A stretch of DNA of 64,000 nt, taken from the NCBI GenBank assembly GCA_050014095.1, contig JBEKDZ010000002.1, forward strand, positions 62,001 through 126,000, given 5' to 3'. The position numbers and the translations under genes were made by a program. Positions 34,299 through 42,775 of this stretch are shown here, piece by piece. Position 1 is the stretch's first letter, and each line of letters starts with the position of its first letter. The DNA comes from RBG-13-51-18 sp050014095. GTDB taxonomy: Bacteria > Chloroflexota > Dehalococcoidia > Dehalococcoidales > RBG-16-60-22. The notes beneath the pieces are model-generated. The model was given only the letters and a program-made list of their open reading frames with translations. It did not search any database and was not told where the DNA came from.

Positions 34299-34805
34299 AT
34301 GGCGGGGAATTACGATAAATATATTGCCCATCCTCCCCACATGCAGATGCGCATCAAAGCCGATAAAAGCGTTATTTTTGATGGACTTTGGGTAAGCCCG
34401 CAGCTTATAAACCATAATTTTACCTTCGGTCATCAGTTTGTTAGAAAGCCATTTAAAGGGGATAATCCTGCCCATACCCATAATTTCCAGGAGTTTTTAG
34501 CCTGGTATGGCGGCAATCCCAATGACCCGGATGATTTCGGGGGGGAAGTTGTATTTTATCTGGGGGAGGAGCTGGAAAAACATATCTTCACCAAGCCTAC
34601 GGTTATTTCCCTGCCGCCGGGGCTTGTCCATTGTCCTATGGAGATAACCAGAGTCGACCGACCCATTATTCAAATAGAAATGATGCTCGCCCCTGCTGAC
34701 GGTTCCCCACCGACCAGAGAACCATTCTTCGCTAAGGATAAAGGCTTTAGGCCCGACCTGGTAATGGATGTCACCAATCTTTCACTTAAAAAAGAAAACA
34801 AATAG
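34299..34805 (+). CDS. Cupin-fold protein
   Basis: A 168-residue protein with a cupin metal motif: His59-x-His61-x3-Glu65 (AHTHNFQEF) and His111 in LPPGLVHCP. It could bind a metal and a small molecule or be a lyase or isomerase. It is transcribed with the downstream UroD-family gene (35-base gap, GGAAGG Shine-Dalgarno), suggesting that it handles the same substrate or methyl donor. GGAG precedes its ATG. Confidence 0.85.
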   Translation: MAGNYDKYIAHPPHMQMRIKADKSVIFDGLWVSPQLINHNFTFGHQFVRKPFKGDNPAHTHNFQEFLAWYGGNPNDPDDFGGEVVFYLGEELEKHIFTKPTVISLPPGLVHCPMEITRVDRPIIQIEMMLAPADGSPPTREPFFAKDKGFRPDLVMDVTNLSLKKENK

Positions 34806-34840
34806 TATACGGATTATTTTAATATAGGAAGGAAAAAATC

Positions 34841-36202
34841 ATGCCGACTGACTTACCAGAGAATTGGACGCAAATGACGCCAGAGGAAAAACGACAATAC
34901 CGACTTAATAAAATTCTTGATACTAAGGGGATGGGATTTTCCAGCCCGGAAGCAGAGAAAGCTTATAAAGTACGGCAGCAGCGTATGGTGGACGTTTATA
35001 ACGTCAAAGAGCCGGATAGAGTACCAGTCAACCTGCCGGTGGGCAATCTGCCGCTTAAGATGTTCGGCGTTACTGCTTATGATGCCATGTATGATAGTGA
35101 AAAAGCTTACGAAGCCGCCGCTAAATTTAATGCCAAGTACAGCGCGGAATTGGAAACTACTGCTATGCCCTGGGCGATGCCCGGCAAGGTATTGGAGCTC
35201 CTCGACTATAAGCTTTATGCTTGGCCTGGGCATGGTTTAGTCAAGGATGGAACGAGCTGGCAGTTCGTCGAAGGCGAATACATGAAAGCCAGCGAGTATG
35301 ACGACCTTATCCACGACCCCTCCGATTTTTGGATTAGGACCTATTTACCCCGGGCGTTCGGTATCCTCGAACCAATGAGGTTGTTCCAGCCGTTTACAAA
35401 TATCACGGAAAACGTGCATGTGCTACAATTCATGCCTTTGGCTACCCCGCAGGTACAGACAATGCTCCAGAAAATGCTGGAAGTGGGTAAGGAATATCAG
35501 AAGTACCAACAAATGATGATAAAAGCCATGGGCGCGATGGCGATGGGAGGAGGCATGGGTATGGGTATAGGCGGCGTCACTTTCGCCAAGGCGCCCTTCG
35601 ATATTATCGGCGATACATTACGGGGCACTACAGGGATTATGAAAGATACGTTCCGCTGTCCCGATAAGCTGCTTAAAGCCCTGGATGTAGTAGCGGACTT
35701 TCAGATTAATACCATTTTAAAGACCCCCAACTTTGCTAATATGACCATCGTTACCTATCCCCTGCACAAAGGCGCTGACGGCTGGATGTCGCAAAAATCC
35801 TTCGATACGTTCTACTGGCCATCCCTTAAAAAGGTCATGGATGCTTTGATTAAAGAAGGGCTAATTCAGAGTATGTTCGCCGAAGGCAGTTACAATACAC
35901 GTCTGGAATATATTGATCAATTCCCCAAGGGCTCGGTTATCTGGTATTTCGACCGCACGGATATCTTTAAAGCGAAACAGATGCTGGGCAAGAAATATTG
36001 CTTACAGGGAAATATACCGTCTTCTATGATTATTACCGGCGACCCCAAGGACGTGAAAGAGTACTGCCGCAAGCTGATTCAGGAGGTGGGCAGGGGGGGC
36101 GGTTTTGTCCTTTCCGCCGGCTCCGTGTCAGATAACCCCAAGCTGGAAAACCTCCAGGCGATTATGGCAGCCGTGAGGGAATACGGATTCTACAAGAAAT
36201 AG
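34841..36202 (+). CDS. Uroporphyrinogen-decarboxylase-family (methyltransferase-type) protein
   Basis: A 453-residue URO-D-fold protein. The C-terminal half carries the family landmarks GDPKDVKEYCRKL and GGGFVLSAGSVSDN, as in MtaA/CmuA-type corrinoid methyltransferases rather than HemE. Residues about 225-245 form an odd Met/Gly-rich segment (MGAMAMGGGMGMGIGG). It probably moves methyl groups to or from a corrinoid protein or cofactor, but no corrinoid-protein gene is adjacent. HemE function is unlikely without other haem genes nearby. Confidence 0.83.
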   Translation: MPTDLPENWTQMTPEEKRQYRLNKILDTKGMGFSSPEAEKAYKVRQQRMVDVYNVKEPDRVPVNLPVGNLPLKMFGVTAYDAMYDSEKAYEAAAKFNAKYSAELETTAMPWAMPGKVLELLDYKLYAWPGHGLVKDGTSWQFVEGEYMKASEYDDLIHDPSDFWIRTYLPRAFGILEPMRLFQPFTNITENVHVLQFMPLATPQVQTMLQKMLEVGKEYQKYQQMMIKAMGAMAMGGGMGMGIGGVTFAKAPFDIIGDTLRGTTGIMKDTFRCPDKLLKALDVVADFQINTILKTPNFANMTIVTYPLHKGADGWMSQKSFDTFYWPSLKKVMDALIKEGLIQSMFAEGSYNTRLEYIDQFPKGSVIWYFDRTDIFKAKQMLGKKYCLQGNIPSSMIITGDPKDVKEYCRKLIQEVGRGGGFVLSAGSVSDNPKLENLQAIMAAVREYGFYKK

Positions 36203-36317
36203 TTAGCTATTAGTTATTAGTGGTTGGTCAGGCTGGTTGTCTGAAGAAGATGACCGGCCTGAAATTTTTTCTCCTCTTGCCCTTATCATGTGTTTTCCGC
36301 TACAATTTGATAGCTAT

Positions 36318-36404
36318 GGAGAGGTGTCCGAGTGGTTCATGGTGCCGCTCTCGAAAAGCGGTCTTCGCGCAAGCGGAGCGTGGGTTCGAATCCCACCCTC
36401 TCCG
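36318..36404 (+). tRNA. tRNA-Ser (CGA anticodon)
   Basis: Class II tRNA: acceptor GGAGAGG/CCTCTCC, anticodon stem CCGCT with loop CTCGAAA, long variable arm, T arm GTGGG-TTCGAAT-CCCAC, discriminator G. CCA not encoded. Reads UCG. Repeats of family E start 5 bases after it. Confidence 0.96.
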
Positions 36405-36408
36405 TTTA

Positions 36409-36466
36409 CCCCGAGCGAGCGAAGCGAGTCGAGGGATTTACCCAGTAAGAGGAGCGAGTCGAGGGG
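36409..36466. repeat. Family E repeats after tRNA-Ser
   Basis: CCCCGAGCGAGCGAAGCGAG followed by TCGAGGG (36409-36435), and a shorter copy at 36450-36466. Further copies occur at 36931-36958 after the next tRNA-Ser, at 6503-6521, and as the tail of the GIY-YIG gene (36744-36759). Confidence 0.8.
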
Positions 36467-36489
36467 TTTACCCTGAACCTTAAATCGGA

Positions 36490-36765
36490 ATGAGTGTGAA
36501 TCAAGAATGGTTTTTCTACATTGTCAAATGTAGAGATGGCTCGCTCTATTCCGGTATTACCAATAACGTAGAACACCGTAAAAAAGAACACAACAAAGGC
36601 ATAGGAGCAAAATATACTCTTAGTCGGCGCCCGGTAAAACTGGTATATATTGAAAAATTTGATAACGTCTCTGATGCTAGAAAAAGAGAAGCGCAAATAA
36701 AGAGTTGGCCGAAGATAAAAAAGGAGCGATTAATCGTAGGTTTTCCTCGACTTCGCTCGGAATAA
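36490..36765 (+). CDS. Small GIY-YIG endonuclease-domain protein
   Basis: A 91-residue stand-alone GIY-YIG domain (UPF0213/YhbQ-like): FYIVKCRDGSLYSGITNN, catalytic Arg in EHRKKEHN, then AKYTLSRRPVKLVYIE and Glu in KREAQIKSWPK. It likely cuts or processes nucleic acid. The last residues (FPRLRSE) and the stop are encoded by a family E repeat, so the native end was probably replaced by the repeat. It lies between two tRNA-Ser genes. Confidence 0.88.
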   Translation: MSVNQEWFFYIVKCRDGSLYSGITNNVEHRKKEHNKGIGAKYTLSRRPVKLVYIEKFDNVSDARKREAQIKSWPKIKKERLIVGFPRLRSE

Positions 36766-36838
36766 ACGAATCCCACCCTATCATCATGTATCCCAACTAT
36801 CAAACATTAATGCAAATCTGCTAAAATATTATATCCAC

Positions 36839-36925
36839 GGAGAGGTGCTGGAGTGGCCTATCAGGCACGCCTGGAGAGCGTGTGTAGCCGCAAGGTTACC
36901 GTGGGTTCGAATCCCACCCTCTCCG
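36839..36925 (+). tRNA. tRNA-Ser (GGA anticodon)
   Basis: Class II tRNA: acceptor GGAGAGG/CCTCTCC, anticodon stem CACGC with loop CTGGAGA, long variable arm TGTAGCCGCAAGGTTACC, T arm GTGGG-TTCGAAT-CCCAC, discriminator G. Reads UCC/UCU. Confidence 0.96.
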
Positions 36926-36930
36926 CTTCA

Positions 36931-36958
36931 CCCCGAACGAGCGAAGCGAGTCGAGGGG
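36931..36958. repeat. Family E repeat after second tRNA-Ser
   Basis: CCCCGAACGAGCGAAGCGAG plus TCGAGGGG, imperfectly palindromic, 5 bases after the tRNA end, the same offset as in the other tRNA-Ser copy. Confidence 0.8.
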
Positions 36959-37073
36959 CTTAACCTATACTAAATCCATCAATCCTTTCCTCCCCCACTG
37001 TTAACTGAAAACTTATCACTGAAAAACCGCTACTTTGTCATCCTCCTTACCCTGTGTTAGAATTAAAATTACT

Positions 37074-38198
37074 TTGAATACGGATATTAAATACTGGGTT
37101 GGCTTCAACAATATACCCGGCATAGGGCGGGTAAGGTTGGGGCAAATCGAAAGCTATTTCGGCAACCTGGAGCTGGCCTGGAAGGCTCCACTCGGGGAGA
37201 TGAAAAGAGCCGGTCTGGATAGCCCTGCCCTGCGTGCCATTGACCAGTGGCGTGATAAGATATCACCAGATGCCGAGATGGAGAAACTGGACCAACATCA
37301 TATTAAAGTGCTTACCTGTAATGATGATGCCGCTTATCCCAAACGCCTTAAAGAAATTTATGACTACCCGCCGGTAATTTACCTAAAAGGTTCGCTGCTG
37401 CCAGAGGATGAATGGTGTCTGGCGGTGGTTGGCACCCGGCGAGCGACGGTCTACGGTAAGCAAATTACCGAAGAGATAGTGACCGACCTCGCCCGGAGCA
37501 AGATTACCATCGTCAGCGGCTTAGCCAAAGGCATAGATACCGTTGCCCACAGGAGTGCTCTCGAAGCCGGCGGCAGGACCGTGGCGGTTTTCGCCAGCGG
37601 ACTGGATATCATCTATCCATCAGAGAATCAAAGGCTCGTGGGGGATATCATGGAGCACGGGGCGATTATCAGCGAATATCCCCTCGGCATGAAGCCCCGC
37701 GCCGAGAACTTCCCTCGCCGCAACCGAATTCTAAGTGGCTTAAGTCTGGGAGTGCTCGTTACCGAAGCCGATGAAGACAGCGGCGCGATGATTACCGCCC
37801 GCGATGCCCTGGAGCAAAACCGCGAGGTCTTCGCCATACCGGGCAGCATTTTATCCCCAGCCAGCCGGGGGACCAACCGCCTCATCCAGATGGGCGAAGC
37901 CAAACTGGTGCGCACTTATACAGATATACTCGAAGAACTGAACCTGACCACCGTCGCCCGGCAGATGGAAATGAGCGAGCTATTACCGGCAACCGAAACC
38001 GAATCCTTACTCATCAGCCAGCTTACTGCCGAGCCTTCCCATATCGACGAGGTATGCCGCAAGAGTGGTCTACCAGCGGCAACGGTTAGCAGCACGCTCG
38101 CCATGATGGAGCTAAAGGGACTGGTCAAACAGGTGGGCACGATGAACTATGTACTATCGCGGGAAATGCGGCAGGAATATAAAGTGAGAGTCGATTGA
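37074..38198 (+). CDS. dprA: DNA-processing protein A
   Basis: Loads RecA on incoming single-stranded DNA during transformation. The 374-residue protein has an N-terminal helix-hairpin-helix-like start (YWVGFNNIPGIGRVRL), the Rossmann DprA core (AVVGTRRATVYGK, VSGLAKGIDTVAHR, NFPRRNRILSGLS, IPGSILSPASRGTN) and a C-terminal winged helix (about 310-374). The frame opens at 37035 but family N-termini fit TTG at 37074; neither start has a clear Shine-Dalgarno. The stop lies 5 bases before the topA ATG. Confidence 0.93.
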   Translation: MNTDIKYWVGFNNIPGIGRVRLGQIESYFGNLELAWKAPLGEMKRAGLDSPALRAIDQWRDKISPDAEMEKLDQHHIKVLTCNDDAAYPKRLKEIYDYPPVIYLKGSLLPEDEWCLAVVGTRRATVYGKQITEEIVTDLARSKITIVSGLAKGIDTVAHRSALEAGGRTVAVFASGLDIIYPSENQRLVGDIMEHGAIISEYPLGMKPRAENFPRRNRILSGLSLGVLVTEADEDSGAMITARDALEQNREVFAIPGSILSPASRGTNRLIQMGEAKLVRTYTDILEELNLTTVARQMEMSELLPATETESLLISQLTAEPSHIDEVCRKSGLPAATVSSTLAMMELKGLVKQVGTMNYVLSREMRQEYKVRVD

Positions 38199-38203
38199 AA
38201 TAT

Positions 38204-40342
38204 ATGAGTAAAAATCTTGTTATCGTCGAATCGCCGGCTAAAACCAGAACGCTTGGTAAAATCCTCGGGGGAGGCTATAACATCATGGCTTCGCTGGGTC
38301 ATGTGAGGGACCTTCCTAGAAGCCAGATGGGACTGGACATAGAAAATGGTTTTAAGCCCAAGTATGTGGTGCCTAAAGCCAAAACTAGGCTGGTCAACGA
38401 GCTGAAACAAGCCACTAAAGACGCGGCTACCATATATCTGGCTACCGACCCCGACCGCGAGGGAGAGGCGATAGCCTGGCACCTTGCCGAGGTCACCGGG
38501 GATAAAGAAAAGACCTTTAAACGTGTGGTTTTCCGCGAGATAACCGAAGAAGCTGTTAAAGAAGCTTTCCAAAACCCCCGCGCTATAGATATGCAGCTGG
38601 TAAATGCTCAGCAGGCGCGGCGTATCCTGGATAGACTGGTCGGCTATAATATTAGTCCCCTACTATGGAAAAAGGTCAGGAAACGGCTTTCTGCCGGCAG
38701 AGTGCAATCGGTAGCTGTTAAAATCATCGTAGACAGAGAACGGGAAATTCAAAACTTCAAGCCCGAAGAATACTGGGTTATTGAAGTCGAGCTTAGCAAG
38801 CCACAAGAAAAACCTTCCTTCCGGGCGACATTACTAGCTTTAATGCCGGGCAAGAAAATAGAAGTCCACACGGCAGAAGAATCCAAAGCGATAGAGAATG
38901 CTTTAAAGGAAGCCGCTTATGACGTTCTTAAAGTCAGCAGTAAGAACGTAATGCGGCAACCGGCGCCACCCTTCACCACCAGCACCATGCAGCAGGAAGC
39001 TTGGCGTAAGCTCCGCTTCTCCGCCAAGCAAACCATGGCGATAGCCCAGCAGCTCTATGAGGGCCTCCCTATCGGCGACGAAGGAAATGTTGGTCTGATT
39101 ACCTATATGCGCACAGATTCAACGCATGTGGCGTCGTCGGCGTTGGCGGAAACGGTTGCCTATATTAAGGAAACTTACGGTGAAAAATACCTGCCGCCTA
39201 AACCTCGCTTCTTTGCTACCCGCACCAAAGGCGCGCAGGAAGCCCACGAAGCTATCCGCCCTACCCATGTCAGGCGTGAGCCGATAAAAATAAAAAAGTA
39301 CCTGAATAACGCCCAGTTCAGACTCTACGACCTTATCTGGAAGCGTATGGTTGCCAGCCAGATGGCGGCGGCTATCTTCGATAACACCACCGTCGATATC
39401 GAGGCTAAAAACCACCAGGCATATTTGTTAAGAACGGCGGCGTCGGTCAATACCTTTCCCGGTTTTATGACGCTATATAGCGAGGGCAAAGACGAGACTG
39501 AAGAGGAAGGGAAAATAACGCTGCCTAAACTGGACAAAGGCGACGCGTTAGATTTGCTGGGCGTCTTTCCGGCGCAGCGGTTTACCCAGCCGCCACCCCG
39601 CTATACTGAAGCGACATTGGTTAAGACGCTAGAGCAGTATGGCATCGGGCGGCCCAGCACCTACGCTCCGATAATTTCCACTATCCAGGAGCGCACTTAC
39701 GTAGAGAAAGAAAAAGGGATTTTTAAGCCGACGGAACTGGGCATGGCGACTAATGATCTGCTAGTCCAGCATTTCCCGGATATTATCAATATCCAGTTCA
39801 CCGCCGAAATGGAAAAGGAACTTGACGATATTGCTAACAATGAGCGCCAATGGCCGAGCGTCATCCAAGACTTTTACACGCCTTTCGAGAAGGATTTACA
39901 GAAAGCAGTACTGACGGCGGAGAAAGTGAAGTTGGCGGATGAACCTACCGGCGATATGTGTCCCAAGTGCGGTAAACCGCTCTTAGTTAAGACGGGACGC
40001 TTCGGTAAGTTTATCGCCTGCAGCGGTTACCCGCAGTGCAAGTACACACAGTCGTTCCAGGTAAAGGTGGGAGCCAAATGCCCGCAGTGCGGTAAAGACC
40101 TTATCCAGAGAGTAAATAAGAGGCGTCGTACCTTCTACGGGTGCTCCGGCTACCCGGACTGCACGTTCCTCACCAACTTTAAGCCCCTCCCGCAGCCATG
40201 CCCGCAGTGCCAGGGACTGTTGACCCAGCACGGTAAACAGGCGTGGTGCATGAAGTGCAGCTATAAAGGGAAAATAGAAGATAAAGAACCCTCCTACGCT
40301 AAAGCTTCGGAGGGCGGGCAAGTATCAAGTAGCAAGGAATAG
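38204..40342 (+). CDS. topA: DNA topoisomerase I
   Basis: Type IA topoisomerase, 712 residues, relaxes negative supercoils. TOPRIM motifs VIVESPAKTRTLGK and ATDPDREGEAIAWHL, active-site Tyr301 in LITYMRTDSTH. Three C-terminal zinc modules: CPKCGKPLL...CSGYPQC, CPQCGKDLI...CSGYPDC, CPQCQGLL...CMKC. An in-frame TTG at 38195 overlapping the dprA stop is an alternative start, but ATG gives the usual MSKNLVIVESPAK. The dprA-topA-xerC order is common in bacteria. Confidence 0.97.
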   Translation: MSKNLVIVESPAKTRTLGKILGGGYNIMASLGHVRDLPRSQMGLDIENGFKPKYVVPKAKTRLVNELKQATKDAATIYLATDPDREGEAIAWHLAEVTGDKEKTFKRVVFREITEEAVKEAFQNPRAIDMQLVNAQQARRILDRLVGYNISPLLWKKVRKRLSAGRVQSVAVKIIVDREREIQNFKPEEYWVIEVELSKPQEKPSFRATLLALMPGKKIEVHTAEESKAIENALKEAAYDVLKVSSKNVMRQPAPPFTTSTMQQEAWRKLRFSAKQTMAIAQQLYEGLPIGDEGNVGLITYMRTDSTHVASSALAETVAYIKETYGEKYLPPKPRFFATRTKGAQEAHEAIRPTHVRREPIKIKKYLNNAQFRLYDLIWKRMVASQMAAAIFDNTTVDIEAKNHQAYLLRTAASVNTFPGFMTLYSEGKDETEEEGKITLPKLDKGDALDLLGVFPAQRFTQPPPRYTEATLVKTLEQYGIGRPSTYAPIISTIQERTYVEKEKGIFKPTELGMATNDLLVQHFPDIINIQFTAEMEKELDDIANNERQWPSVIQDFYTPFEKDLQKAVLTAEKVKLADEPTGDMCPKCGKPLLVKTGRFGKFIACSGYPQCKYTQSFQVKVGAKCPQCGKDLIQRVNKRRRTFYGCSGYPDCTFLTNFKPLPQPCPQCQGLLTQHGKQAWCMKCSYKGKIEDKEPSYAKASEGGQVSSSKE

Positions 40343-40374
40343 ATAAGTAATGATTAATTCCGTTTCCTCTCCCC

Positions 40375-40507
40375 ATTGTGGGTTCATCCTGAAGGTTCAC
40401 CCTGAAGGGAGAGGATTAAGAGCTTGCCCCGTACTTGATACGGGGTGAGGGGGAAAGAAAAATATACTCACCCTCACCCTTCCCTCTCCCATCAAGGGAG
40501 AGGGGGT
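40375..40507. repeat. Family D repeat region
   Basis: CCTCTCCCCATTGTGGG...GGGAGAGGATTAAG, a CCCCGTACTTGATACGGGG palindrome (40426-40444), then CCCTCTCCCATCAAGGGAGAGGG. The 61132-61231 region carries the same outer sequences without the central palindrome. The central palindrome recurs inside the family B copy at 41420-41558. It fills the topA-xerC gap. Confidence 0.75.
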
Positions 40508-40514
40508 AGTTTTT

Positions 40515-41408
40515 ATGCAGGAAGTATTTAGTCGGTATATTGATTATCTCGAAGCGGAGAGGAACGTATCCGCGTATACGGTGCGCAACTATACCAATGA
40601 CCTGCTGGAGTTCTTCGGGTTTGTAAGTGAAAGTGGCATCGATACGTTAAAAAACGTCAACAAGCAAACGCTGCGCGCCTACCTGGCGAAACTCATGGAC
40701 CAGAAATACGCCAAGAGTAGCATCGCCCGGAAGCTATCAGCGATAAGGTCGTTCTACCGCTACCTCATGCGCGAGGAGCTGATTGCGGCTAGCCCGGCGG
40801 CGACGACGGTATCGCCCAGGCTGGACAAACGTTTGCCGGCTTTCCTGACTGTGGAAGAAGCCAAGCGCCTGGTAGAGTCCCCCGACCTTTCACAACCGCA
40901 GGGACAGCGAGACCGCGCTTTACTGGAGCTGCTCTATGCCTCCGGAATGCGCGTGAGTGAACTGGTGAACATGGATGTACAACAGATAAACCTGGCGACG
41001 AACGAAATACGCGTTTGGGGCAAGGGGGCTAAAGAGCGGGTGGTACTGATAGGCGGACCGGCCGCACAGGCGATAAATACCTATATTAATGAAGGCAGGC
41101 GAGAGCTCCTCGGCGGTAAGAAGAATAAAGCCCTATTCGTCAATCGCTACGGGGAGCGGATTCTAGCGCGGCGGGTACAGAAAATCCTTAAAAAATACGC
41201 GGTAGCTATCAACAAAAGCGTCCATCCCCATACGCTACGCCATACCTTCGCCACCCACCTGCTCGACGGCGGCGCCGACCTTAAAGTCGTGCAGGAGCTG
41301 CTGGGACACGCCGACCTTTCGTCCACGCAGATTTACACTCACGTCACGCAGAGTCGGGCGCGTAAGATTTACCTCTCCGCCCATCCAATGGCGAAGGAAG
41401 GTAAGTAG
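40515..41408 (+). CDS. xerC: Tyrosine recombinase XerC
   Basis: Chromosome-dimer-resolution recombinase of 297 residues. N-terminal SAM-like core-binding domain (1-95) and catalytic domain with Arg146, Lys170, His239, Arg242, His265 and nucleophile Tyr274 (STQIYTHV). The closing RKIYLSAHPMA is XerC/XerD-like. Housekeeping neighbours and the lack of an attachment site or phage genes argue against a prophage integrase. XerC versus XerD is not certain. Confidence 0.9.
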   Translation: MQEVFSRYIDYLEAERNVSAYTVRNYTNDLLEFFGFVSESGIDTLKNVNKQTLRAYLAKLMDQKYAKSSIARKLSAIRSFYRYLMREELIAASPAATTVSPRLDKRLPAFLTVEEAKRLVESPDLSQPQGQRDRALLELLYASGMRVSELVNMDVQQINLATNEIRVWGKGAKERVVLIGGPAAQAINTYINEGRRELLGGKKNKALFVNRYGERILARRVQKILKKYAVAINKSVHPHTLRHTFATHLLDGGADLKVVQELLGHADLSSTQIYTHVTQSRARKIYLSAHPMAKEGK

Positions 41409-41419
41409 CAAAAGTGAAT

Positions 41420-41558
41420 AAATCCTCCTTAGTCCCCCTTTAAAAATGGGGACAATATAGCTTAGTGAGGCTGATGCTCTTTTAAAAGAAATGACATCGT
41501 CTCCCTTTAGTAAAGAGCCTGCCCCGTACTTGATACGGGGGAGATGGAGAGGGATTTT
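41420..41558. repeat. MITE-like repeat, family B, copy 1
   Basis: Begins AAATCCTCCTTAGTCCCCC and ends GAGAGGGATTTT, with an internal ATCGTCTCCCTTTAGTAAAG. Ends are inverted (AAATCC/GGATTT). A CCCCGTACTTGATACGGGG palindrome is inserted within its right half. Copies 2 and 3 are at 48952-49065 and 60052-60196. Confidence 0.8.
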
Positions 41559-41571
41559 AAGGGGAAGCACT

Positions 41572-42684
41572 GTGAACCAACGACTTAAAAAACTGCGCGA
41601 TAAGCTGACGGAAAAGGAAATAGATGCCATTTTCATCACGCAGGCAGATAATCGGCGCTATCTTTCCGGTTTCCACGGCACGGCGGGCTATTTGATAATT
41701 ACCGATAAGCAAGCGATATTAGCCACCGATTTCCGCTATACCGAGCAGGCGAAATCGGAGGCGCCGGACTTTATAATTCAGCGTATCACCGGCGGCGTTG
41801 GCGTCTGGCTGCCCGCGCTGGCAAACGAACTAAAGATAAAACGGCTGGGGTTCGAGGGTGGGGACGTAACCTACGATTTTCACCGGCAATTACGCCGCGC
41901 TTTAAACAAGGGTCGAGAGGCTGCCAGACTCATCCCATTAAACGGGCTGGTGGAGGTGATAAGAGCTATTAAAGAGCCGGAAGAAAAAGAGTTTATAACT
42001 AAAGCCTCTGAAATTACTGACGCCGCATTCGAAAGTATCGAACCAAAGATAAAAGCAGGCATGACGGAGAAGCAGGTAGCCTGGGAGCTGGAGAAGGCCC
42101 TGCGCGAAAGCGGTAGCGAGTCGCTCCCCTTCGATATTATTGTCGGCTCGGGGCCAAACGCGGCGCTGCCCCATGCCAAGCCGTCCGACCGTATTATCAA
42201 CGAGGGCGAACCGATAGTTATCGATATGGGGGGAAAACACCAGGGCTATGCCAGCGATTTAACGCGGACGATATGCCTGGGTAAAATAACCCCCAAATTC
42301 AAAGAAGTCCATAATGTCATTCTTGAAGCACAACAAACAGCTATATCTAAAATCAGTCGAGGCATTACAGGAAAAGCCGCCGACGCTATTGCCAGGAAAA
42401 TAATCGAAAAAGCTGGCTACGGCGAAGCCTTCGGGCACTCGCTGGGGCACGGCGTAGGTCTGGCGGAGCACGAGATACCCTATTTAAGCCCCAGTTCGAA
42501 AGAAAAACTCGTCGATGGCATGGTTTTCACGATTGAACCGGGTATTTATCTCGCGGGGTGGGGCGGCGTAAGAATCGAGGATACGGTGATGATGGAGGGA
42601 GGAAAGGTTAAACTACTGACACATGCCATGAAAATAACAAGTAATGAAAAAGGACTAAGTGACAAGTCATTGCGAGGAGCGTAG
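41572..42684 (+). CDS. pepQ: Xaa-Pro aminopeptidase (M24B)
   Basis: Metallopeptidase of 370 residues cleaving X-Pro bonds. Creatinase N-domain (1-130) and pita-bread domain with metal ligands in DMGGKHQGYASDLTRTI, FGHSLGHGVGLAEHE, TIEPGIYL and GGVRIEDTV. The frame extends into repeat B, but the GTG at 41572 with AAGGGGA gives the family start (M)NQRLKKLRDKL. The last residues SLRGA and the stop are encoded by the left end of a family C repeat, so the native C-terminus was probably altered by insertion. PepQ versus PepP/YpdF naming is uncertain. Confidence 0.92.
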   Translation: MNQRLKKLRDKLTEKEIDAIFITQADNRRYLSGFHGTAGYLIITDKQAILATDFRYTEQAKSEAPDFIIQRITGGVGVWLPALANELKIKRLGFEGGDVTYDFHRQLRRALNKGREAARLIPLNGLVEVIRAIKEPEEKEFITKASEITDAAFESIEPKIKAGMTEKQVAWELEKALRESGSESLPFDIIVGSGPNAALPHAKPSDRIINEGEPIVIDMGGKHQGYASDLTRTICLGKITPKFKEVHNVILEAQQTAISKISRGITGKAADAIARKIIEKAGYGEAFGHSLGHGVGLAEHEIPYLSPSSKEKLVDGMVFTIEPGIYLAGWGGVRIEDTVMMEGGKVKLLTHAMKITSNEKGLSDKSLRGA

Positions 42685-42751
42685 TGACGTGGCAATCTCC
42701 ATCATCGAATTTCTTCGGTTTTAGGGATTGCCACGCTCCGCTCGCAATGAC
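42666..42751. repeat. Complete inverted-repeat element, family C
   Basis: GTCATTGCGAGGAGCG at 42666 and CGCTCCGCTCGCAATGAC ending at 42751 are inverted, with GTGGCAATC and GATTGCCAC inside. The unit is 86 bp, the same size as family A. It supplies the end of the upstream peptidase frame. Confidence 0.85.
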
Positions 42752-42775
42752 AGCAGAGGAAACAGGGAAAATAAT

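Noticed and set aside
34841..36202. HemE (uroporphyrinogen decarboxylase proper)
   Set aside because: Length, Met/Gly-rich insertion and cupin neighbour fit the methyltransferase branch better, and no haem-pathway genes are nearby.
36220..36483. Frames covering the first tRNA-Ser
   Set aside because: They span the tRNA and family E repeats; composition is repeat-derived.
40515..41408. Phage or island integrase
   Set aside because: The tyrosine recombinase is XerC/D-like, follows dprA-topA, and no attachment-site duplication or phage gene is near.
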